This document shows positions 57,846 to 64,000 of a DNA stretch of 64,000 nucleotides, one piece after another. The translations under genes and the position numbers were made by a program. Numbering within the stretch: position 1 is the first letter of the stretch; every line of letters starts with the position of its first letter. The stretch is from Methanococcoides alaskense (lineage in GTDB: Archaea; Halobacteriota; Methanosarcinia; Methanosarcinales; Methanosarcinaceae), in assembly GCF_027594145.1 (NCBI RefSeq), contig NZ_JAQFFK010000005.1, positions 124,001-188,000 on the forward strand. Reading direction: 5' to 3'. The notes under the pieces are model-generated. The model ran no database searches. It was not told where the DNA came from and saw nothing but the letters and a program-made list of their open reading frames with translations.

Positions 57846-58862
57846 ATGACCGATTTAAACCCAAAAGAAAGATTATTGAACGCGTTAAACCGCGAACCAG
57901 TTGATAAAGTCCCGGTAGTCTCTGTAACACAGACCGCTATAGTTGATCTTATGGATCAGACCGGTGCAGAGTGGCCTGAAGCTCATTCAGATGCAGAGAA
58001 GATGGCAACACTCGCCGTAGCATCACACGAGATCGCAGGTCTTGAAGCTGTAAGGTATCCATATTGTCTGACAGTTCTTGCAGAAGCTATGGGTTGTGAA
58101 GTTAATATGGGAACAAAGAACAGACAACCATCTGTAACTGATCACCCATATAAAGACGTTGACAATCTCGTAATGCCTGATGACCTTCTTAGCAATGGCA
58201 GAATCCCTGCTGTGCTTGAAGCAACAAAGATGATCATCGATAAAGTTGGAGATAAAATTCCTCTGGTAGCTGGCATGGAAGGGCCTGTAACCCTTGCATC
58301 CGATCTTGTAAGTGTAAAGAAGTTCATGAAATGGTCTATCAAGAAACCAGATGACTTAGAGACTATCCTTGACTTTGCCACAGATGCATGCATAGTGTAT
58401 GCAAATGCACTGGCAGATGCTGGTGCAGATGTAATATGTGTGCCTGATCCTGTAGCATCCCCTGACCTTCTGAACCCTGAAACATTTGACAAGATGCTTA
58501 AGCCAAGACTTGCAAGGTTTGCAGAAGGAGTCAAATGTCCAATGGTGCTTCACGTTTGTGGGAATGTGACTCCTATTCTCGATATGATGGCAGACTGCAA
58601 ATTCGAGGGACTTAGCATTGAGGAAAAAGTAGCAGACCTTAAGGGAGCTATCAAAACTGTCGGAGACAGGGCTGTGATCGTTGGTAATGTGTCCAGTCCG
58701 TTCACGTTACTTTCTGGTGATGTTGAAAAGGTCAAAGCAGAATCAAAGGATGCTCTTGAAGGTGGCGTTGCAGTTCTTTCTCCTGGATGTGGTATTGCAC
58801 CAAATACTCCTGTGGAGAATGTTAAAGCCCTTGTCGAAGCAAGGAATGAATACATTGCATAA
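57846..58862 (+). CDS. mtbA: Methylcobamide:CoM methyltransferase MtbA
   Basis: 338 residues from ATG 57846 behind AAGGAG; an earlier in-frame ATG (57810) lacks such a site. Uroporphyrinogen-decarboxylase-fold methyltransferase: LNPKERLLNALNREPVDKVP, MEGPVTLASDL, and the zinc/CoM site HVCGN (about 235) plus GCGIAPNTP at the end. It moves the methyl group from the methylated corrinoid protein to coenzyme M in methylamine-dependent methanogenesis. MtaA (methanol) is the close alternative; the neighbouring ramA favours MtbA. Transcript ends at the hairpin after the stop. Confidence 0.88.
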   Translation: MTDLNPKERLLNALNREPVDKVPVVSVTQTAIVDLMDQTGAEWPEAHSDAEKMATLAVASHEIAGLEAVRYPYCLTVLAEAMGCEVNMGTKNRQPSVTDHPYKDVDNLVMPDDLLSNGRIPAVLEATKMIIDKVGDKIPLVAGMEGPVTLASDLVSVKKFMKWSIKKPDDLETILDFATDACIVYANALADAGADVICVPDPVASPDLLNPETFDKMLKPRLARFAEGVKCPMVLHVCGNVTPILDMMADCKFEGLSIEEKVADLKGAIKTVGDRAVIVGNVSSPFTLLSGDVEKVKAESKDALEGGVAVLSPGCGIAPNTPVENVKALVEARNEYIA

Positions 58863-58909
58863 TATCTGTAGAAACGAAATATATATACAAAAATCTTAAC
58901 ATCCAGTCT

Positions 58910-58936
58910 GAAAGGTCTTGTTGTGCAGGACCTTTC
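58910..58936 (+). terminator. Terminator between mtbA and ramA
   Basis: 11-bp stem GAAAGGTCTTG/CAGGACCTTTC (one G-T pair), loop TTGTG, then a pyrimidine-rich TTTCTTTC tail. The two genes therefore need not share one transcript, though read-through is possible. Confidence 0.7.
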
Positions 58937-59014
58937 TTTCTTTCATTTATTTATTTTTGATCATCTGTCAATAATTGTCGATCACATTGATCGATCAGGC
59001 AGGAAGGTAATACT

Positions 59015-60622
59015 ATGCGAACAGGAATTGCAATAGATCTTGGTACAAGTGGTTTCAGGGCACAAAAAATAGACCTTGGATCAGGTGAGATACAGAGAAC
59101 AGTCATCACAATGAGAAATCCTCTGCCCGGTGCGAACGTTATGGATCATCTGGATTTTGCCATGACATATGGTCAGGACAAAGCTCATGACCTTGTGATC
59201 AATGCTTTCATTCACATCCTTAATGAACTTGAACCGGAAGGTGGACTTGTTGAGAGGATCGCTGTATGTGGAAATCCTATACAATTATCATTGTTCCAGG
59301 GGATTCCGATCGATGACCTTGCCTATGCAGGAGAGCGAAAAAAGAAGTTGATGAATATTGAGGAGCAAAAAAGGAATGCTTGTATCATTGACAGCACTCA
59401 GATAAAAGGCCTTGAATTCCTTAATTGTAAAGTAGTTATTCCACCTGCCATCAAACACGAGGTCGGTGCAGATGCTCTTGCGTTGATAGTAAAGTCCGGA
59501 ATGCTTGAATCTGATAAGATAGCCATTGCAACCGATTATGGTACCAATGCGGAAATGGCGTTAAAGGTCGGTAATGTCATCTTCACAGGTTCTGCAGCAG
59601 CCGGTCCTGCACTTGAAGGTCAGGAGATCGGGGACGGAAGTATTGCACGCCCATTTGTGATCTCAGATGTTGAATTTAACAATGGTGATGTCTTGAATTA
59701 CGTTCTTGATGAGGAAATGAACACTGTCAGTGGTTCTCTTGTCAACTATAAAAACGGTGATGTTCTCAAAAATGGTGATGTGCATGCTATCGGCATCACA
59801 GGTACCGGTGTTATTGCACTTATTGATGAGGCCATAAAAAATGGAACCATACAATTACCAAATATAAATACGCCTGATAAAAAACTTCACCTTCAGGATG
59901 GTCTACATTTCACAGAAAAAGATCTTGCTGAAGCGGGAAGGGCTATCGGTGCCATACGTGCCGGTCATGTGACATTATGCAATGCTGCTAATGTCGCAAT
60001 GGAAGATGTGGAGGTCGCATACATGGCCGGTGCTGCCGGTACCTATATGGATGCGATAAAAGCTCATCGTATTGGCATGATACCTTACAATGTCTCAAAG
60101 ATCTGCCAGATAGGGAACACTTCTCTTATCGTTGCAAGGGAGATACTACTTTCAGAAGAACGATTATGGGACCTTCAGGAGATCGCAGTGGAGATAGTTG
60201 GCACACATGTAATGTTTGCAATGGATGAAGCATTCAAGGATTCTTATATTCTTGAACTTTCCTATTGGAACGAGGGTATGCCTTTCAAGACACTTAAAAA
60301 ATATCTTAAGAAAAAAGGTCTTCCTACAATCGATGAAGTAACTAAGGTGCCGGAAATCGAAAAGCGCGTCGAGAAGGATATTCCGGATCTTGGGGGCGAA
60401 GGGCTTCATGTGGTTGACCAGATAGGTACATTTCTGGAAATCGATATGGAAGGCTGTATCGACTGTAAGAAATGTGTCGATGTATGCCCAAATGATGCAT
60501 TGGAGCAGGAGGATCGGTCTGTGAGAATAAGAACTGATCTTTGTGATGGTGCACACTGCCAGAAATGTATTCATTCATGCCCGGAAAATGTCCTCGACTG
60601 GCATTTTCTCAAGGTAGTATAA
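59015..60622 (+). CDS. ramA: RamA, ATP-dependent reductive activator of methylamine corrinoid proteins
   Basis: 535 residues, full length. N-terminal ASKHA-type ATPase: GIAIDLGTSGFRAQKIDL and later AIATDYGTNAEMAL with FTGSAAAGPALEG. C-terminal pair of 4Fe-4S motifs CIDCKKCVDVCPNDA (about 482-496) and CDGAHCQKCIHSCPEN (about 510-525). It reduces Co(II) corrinoid proteins to Co(I) so that methylamine methyltransferases can work. Directly downstream of mtbA; the methylamine methyltransferases are not in this window. Confidence 0.93.
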   Translation: MRTGIAIDLGTSGFRAQKIDLGSGEIQRTVITMRNPLPGANVMDHLDFAMTYGQDKAHDLVINAFIHILNELEPEGGLVERIAVCGNPIQLSLFQGIPIDDLAYAGERKKKLMNIEEQKRNACIIDSTQIKGLEFLNCKVVIPPAIKHEVGADALALIVKSGMLESDKIAIATDYGTNAEMALKVGNVIFTGSAAAGPALEGQEIGDGSIARPFVISDVEFNNGDVLNYVLDEEMNTVSGSLVNYKNGDVLKNGDVHAIGITGTGVIALIDEAIKNGTIQLPNINTPDKKLHLQDGLHFTEKDLAEAGRAIGAIRAGHVTLCNAANVAMEDVEVAYMAGAAGTYMDAIKAHRIGMIPYNVSKICQIGNTSLIVAREILLSEERLWDLQEIAVEIVGTHVMFAMDEAFKDSYILELSYWNEGMPFKTLKKYLKKKGLPTIDEVTKVPEIEKRVEKDIPDLGGEGLHVVDQIGTFLEIDMEGCIDCKKCVDVCPNDALEQEDRSVRIRTDLCDGAHCQKCIHSCPENVLDWHFLKVV

Positions 60623-60969
60623 TAACTTTCATGAGGTGAACATTTAATTATTTGCTCACATCTGTTGTACTGACGTACTGGATATAGATCTGAAAAGTAA
60701 ACAGATTGGATCGAAGGAAGCTACTATAGATCTTAGATGTGAGCAATTTTATTTATTCATTGATTTAAGATAATTCTTTCGTTCAGAAAGATCGTCAAAA
60801 TATGGATATTCTATCTTTGTGGAAGATATGATATAGATTATGGATTGTTTACTTGTAATAGGATTCAAAACAAATATATAATTGAAACAAACAAATTCCA
60901 TTATTAAAAATAAAAGATCGTTTAAGTAAAAAAACGCAAAAACGGGAGATGTATAAGATATACAGTTCC
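60623..60969 (+). ncRNA. Candidate structured RNA in the ramA-kinase gap
   Basis: In the 347-base gap a perfect 12-bp inverted repeat, TTGCTCACATCT (60652-60663) with AGATGTGAGCAA (60735-60746), encloses 71 nt that can fold further (ATCTG/CAGAT near 60690-60707, GTAC/GTAC at 60667-60678). A T-rich tail (ATTTTATTTATTC) follows. Options: a terminator-type element after ramA, a small RNA, or a leader of the kinase gene. No known family recognised. The rest of the gap is AT-rich. Confidence 0.4.
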
Positions 60970-63900
60970 ATGGAAAATACCGGTAATATATCTGTCAAAA
61001 AGACTTCATCTAAAGTTGTATCTGATGAAATATCAGAATCTGATAGCTGTAGTTCTTTCTCTTTTTCCGATGATCCTGGAAACTATTTCGAGGCTATAGT
61101 AGCATCTTTAAAAGAAGCTCTCATAATACTTGATCCGGATCTGAACCTGATATATGCGAACGATTCATTCTACAAAATGTTCAATGTCAAACTTGATGAT
61201 GTTTTGGGAAATGATGCTGATATATTTGTTGATCTTAAGAAAAATTCACCTGAACTATTCGACAGGCTTAGCAGAGTTTGTAAAGAAGGTTTCTTACTTG
61301 AGGACTTTGGACTAACATATCCTTTCATCAATGCCGGTACAAGGTCTGTGCTGATCAACGGAAGGCCGATCAGATATGATGGCAGCTGTGTTGCTCTTGT
61401 TACCTTTGAATATATTGACGAATTGAAAGCCCTGGATGAGGGAACTATCCGATATGAAGGTCAATATTCAACGTTGATCGAAAAAGGCAATGAAGGGGTA
61501 ATTGTTGTCCTTGACAATGAAATACGGTATACGAATAAGAAATTCTGCGAACTGACAGGATCGTCAAAAGATGATATCATTGGTTCTCCTTTCTTTGATC
61601 ATATTTCGCTTGAATATCGCAGAATGGTCTCCAAAAAATACAATAAATGTCTTTCAAGCAAGAAGAATGACTCCAATATTTATGAAGCAAATATTGTTTC
61701 GCTTATTGAAGGTGAAATTCCTGTGGAGATGACTAATTCCTACATTGAATACGAAGGACAGTCTGCGGTAATGCTGAACTTAAATGACATTAGGGAAAAA
61801 AGAAAAGCAGAGAAAGCTCTCGTTGATACTGAGAAGAACTTCAGGATAATCTTTGAAAAATCTCCCATAGGTATAGTTCGTTTTGATCGGAAAGGAATTA
61901 TAACGAATTCAAATGAAGTATTCAATGAGATATTCGATCATTTACGTGATGTGATCACAGGCTATAATGTCCTCGATCTTTTTAGTGACACCGATTTTCG
62001 TAGCGATATAAGTGATGTGGTCTCGGGAAAGATAAGGAGCTATGAGGGTGATGTTCACCTAATTGTAAATGACAATAATTCTATCCTGCATATCACTTTC
62101 AGTTCTTTGATCGTAGATGGATCATTGCAGGGTGGGATGGGGATATTTGAAGATATCACCCTGAGGAAGATGGGTGAACGTTCTCTCCAGCTGAACGAGT
62201 CTCGTCTAGAGACGCTTCTTGAACTCAACCAGATATCCGATGAATCCATTGAAGATATATTAAATTTCACTTTGGAGGCTGCTACAAGACTCACTCTGAG
62301 CAATATAGGCTATCTTGTCAGTGTCCGTGAAGACAATTCGTTTGACATGATCTCCCTCCTTTTAACAGATGAAATGGGTCAATACAAACTGAGCAAGGAC
62401 CTGGGAGATTATCCGTTTGACATTTCCAGCAGGGCCATCAAAGTGAACTCAAGTGGAAAATATTTGCTTTCAAATTACTCAAATGACCTTTTTGAAATAG
62501 AAAATGATCATGATGTGAACGGTACTATCACACGTCATTTTGATATTCCCATCTCCAATGAAGGAGGTGAACGATTCGTTCTGGGAGTTGGCAACAAAGA
62601 TTCTCCTTATGATGATCTTGATACTCGTAACCTGGCACTATTGATCCAGGAAATGAAAAAATTGATCGAGCATAGGGAAGCTGATGAAGCTTTGCGTGTG
62701 TCGGAAGAAAAGTACTCAAATCTCGTTAAGAATGGGAATGACGGCATTATCATAATTCGTGATGATGTGCTGGAATTTGTAAATTCAATGTTCTGTGAGA
62801 TCATTGGTTTCAGTCCCCAAAAGGTACATAACTCCAGTTTCTCTTCTTATCTGTCACCTGAATATCGGCGAATGGTGACTAAGCAGTTCTCGAAGATACT
62901 GGAAAAACAGAAGAGCAGTTATAATAAATTCGAGGTAGATCTGCTTGATCGTAAGGGTGAAACTGTTCCTGTTGAGATCAGTCCGTCACGCATATATGAT
63001 CAGGGTAAGCCTGCTGTAATGGCTATTATACGTGACATAACTGAGCAGAAAAAGAAAGAACAGGAACTGCTTGATTCACTGGAAGTACAAAAGGTATTGC
63101 AAACGGTTATCAAGAGCAGTCCTGCAATTGTATTTTTCTGGAATGCTCAGTCGGGATGGCCAGTTGAATTTGTTTCTGAGAACATCGATACATTTGGATA
63201 TTCTCCGTCGGATTTTATTTCTGGGAAACTACAATACGGTGACATTATTCACCCTTCTGATGCGGAAAGGGTGCACAGCTATTTTGCCCGAAAATTTGCA
63301 GAAAATGCTTCTGAATATCGTCTCGAATACAGGATAATCACCAGGTCTGATGATGTTCGATGGGTTGTCGAAAGATCCACTCCGCAGTATGATGAGGGGG
63401 GTGATCTTGTCCATATACAGGGTATCATCATGGATATCACTGAGCGTAAAAAGATCAATCAATTTTTGAATATTGAGTCCGAGGTAGGTAATTTCTTCAC
63501 TCCTTCAGGGGACCTTCAGGAAACCTTTGACCAGCTTCTGGAATTTGCTTTACATATAGATAGTATCGATTCTGGCAGTCTCTATCTGATAGACAAGAAC
63601 AATGGTGGATTGAACCTTATATCCCATAAAGGGCTTTCGCAAGATTTTGTAAAAAATAATTCTCACTACGCAGCAGATTCCATGCAGAGTCGATTTTTCA
63701 TGATGGGTTATCCGCTCTACAAAATGTATTCCGATATCTATCCTGTGACAAAGCGTGATAACAGGGTAGATGAAGGACTGCTGGCAACAGCTGTGATCCC
63801 GGTGAAATATCAAGAGGAAGAAGTGGCTGTTCTTTTCCTTGCATCGCGTACTGAATATGAAATGCTATACAATATTCGTACATCAGTAGAAACAGTTGCT

Positions 63901-64000
63901 GAACAGATGGGATCCATCATTGGTCGCATTGAATCAGAAGTCGATATGCAAAAAAACCAGAACGACCTCAAATCACTCGTTGATGGTATTGAGGATCTGA
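60970..64000 (+). CDS. Multi-PAS/GAF sensor kinase (3' end outside window)
   Basis: 1010 codons visible from ATG 60970, open to the window end. Order: PAS (about 40-150, SLKEALIILDPDLNLIYAND), PAS (165-275, EKGNEGVIVVLDNEIRYTN), PAS (280-395, SPIGIVRFDRKGIITNSNEV), GAF-like (410-565, NQISDESIEDILNFTLEAA), PAS (575-690), PAS (700-825, SSPAIVFFWNAQSGWPVEFV), a second GAF (830-985). PAS sets two and four share the motif EYRRMV. No transmembrane segment, so cytosolic; kinase domains presumably follow. The layout resembles the haem/redox sensor MsmS family of Methanosarcina, which controls methyltransferase genes, and the position beside ramA fits (inference). Confidence 0.8.
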   Translation, partial: MENTGNISVKKTSSKVVSDEISESDSCSSFSFSDDPGNYFEAIVASLKEALIILDPDLNLIYANDSFYKMFNVKLDDVLGNDADIFVDLKKNSPELFDRLSRVCKEGFLLEDFGLTYPFINAGTRSVLINGRPIRYDGSCVALVTFEYIDELKALDEGTIRYEGQYSTLIEKGNEGVIVVLDNEIRYTNKKFCELTGSSKDDIIGSPFFDHISLEYRRMVSKKYNKCLSSKKNDSNIYEANIVSLIEGEIPVEMTNSYIEYEGQSAVMLNLNDIREKRKAEKALVDTEKNFRIIFEKSPIGIVRFDRKGIITNSNEVFNEIFDHLRDVITGYNVLDLFSDTDFRSDISDVVSGKIRSYEGDVHLIVNDNNSILHITFSSLIVDGSLQGGMGIFEDITLRKMGERSLQLNESRLETLLELNQISDESIEDILNFTLEAATRLTLSNIGYLVSVREDNSFDMISLLLTDEMGQYKLSKDLGDYPFDISSRAIKVNSSGKYLLSNYSNDLFEIENDHDVNGTITRHFDIPISNEGGERFVLGVGNKDSPYDDLDTRNLALLIQEMKKLIEHREADEALRVSEEKYSNLVKNGNDGIIIIRDDVLEFVNSMFCEIIGFSPQKVHNSSFSSYLSPEYRRMVTKQFSKILEKQKSSYNKFEVDLLDRKGETVPVEISPSRIYDQGKPAVMAIIRDITEQKKKEQELLDSLEVQKVLQTVIKSSPAIVFFWNAQSGWPVEFVSENIDTFGYSPSDFISGKLQYGDIIHPSDAERVHSYFARKFAENASEYRLEYRIITRSDDVRWVVERSTPQYDEGGDLVHIQGIIMDITERKKINQFLNIESEVGNFFTPSGDLQETFDQLLEFALHIDSIDSGSLYLIDKNNGGLNLISHKGLSQDFVKNNSHYAADSMQSRFFMMGYPLYKMYSDIYPVTKRDNRVDEGLLATAVIPVKYQEEEVAVLFLASRTEYEMLYNIRTSVETVAEQMGSIIGRIESEVDMQKNQNDLKSLVDGIEDL

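Overview
The window looks like a chromosome segment of a methylotrophic methanogenic archaeon of the family Methanosarcinaceae, probably close to Methanococcoides. The diagnostic genes are mtbA (methylcobamide:coenzyme M methyltransferase) next to ramA (ATP-dependent activator of methylamine corrinoid proteins), Sep-tRNA:Cys-tRNA synthase, archaeal riboflavin synthase, a PEF-CTERM surface protein, a dockerin-like surface protein, and several archaeal histidine kinases. Among the genes whose stop codon I checked, UAG is rare (two cases, one of them followed by in-frame coding sequence). This fits an organism that decodes UAG as pyrrolysine. The genus is an inference; no rRNA is present.

Layout. 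1-10.1 kb: a same-strand glycogen island (GT3 glycogen synthase, GalT-like nucleotidyltransferase, GT4 glycosyltransferase, two tandem GH57 proteins, GH15 glucoamylase, glycogen debranching enzyme). It ends at a strong hairpin shared with a small convergent membrane-protein gene. 10.4-16.5 kb: accessory and decaying DNA, with a doubly frameshifted DUF1801 gene, a decayed minus-strand ORF, a phosphoesterase, two related membrane-protein fragments on either side of a beta-helix/dockerin surface protein with an in-frame UAG, and an AT-rich AAA/STAND-like ATPase with a HEPN-like C-terminal motif. 16.5-21.1 kb: a 4.2-kb islet (CDGSH protein, two DUF1638 genes, a QueG-like ferredoxin) bounded by direct repeats of the 3' end of ribC. 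21-27 kb: ribC, a class V aminotransferase, a PEF-CTERM protein, an HTH-CBS regulator and divergent sensor kinases.

29.2-37.8 kb: a type I restriction-modification operon, hsdR-albA2-hsdS-albA2-hsdM. The two interspersed AlbA_2/Schlafen-like ATP-binding proteins each carry an in-frame 12-bp tandem repeat in a linker. 37.9-47.4 kb: a bactofilin-like membrane protein, the sulfur operon pscS-metY-metX (tRNA-dependent cysteine and homocysteine synthesis), PEP synthase (gluconeogenesis, which could supply the glycogen island) and a secreted protein made of two repeats. 47.5-54.8 kb: a minus-strand MoxR-DUF58-vWA-vWA cluster with an upstream membrane protein. 54.9-57.2 kb: prephenate dehydratase and a secreted phosphodiesterase-like protein. 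57.7-64 kb: mtbA with a long structured leader, ramA, a candidate structured RNA, and the start of a multi-PAS/GAF sensor kinase that runs off the window.

No tRNA, rRNA, CRISPR array or intact insertion sequence was recognised. The strongest leads are the in-frame UAG in the dockerin-like protein, the ribC-bounded islet, the AAA-HEPN-like protein, the RM operon with its repeat-bearing partners, and the GH57 pair in which one copy has lost the catalytic acid.
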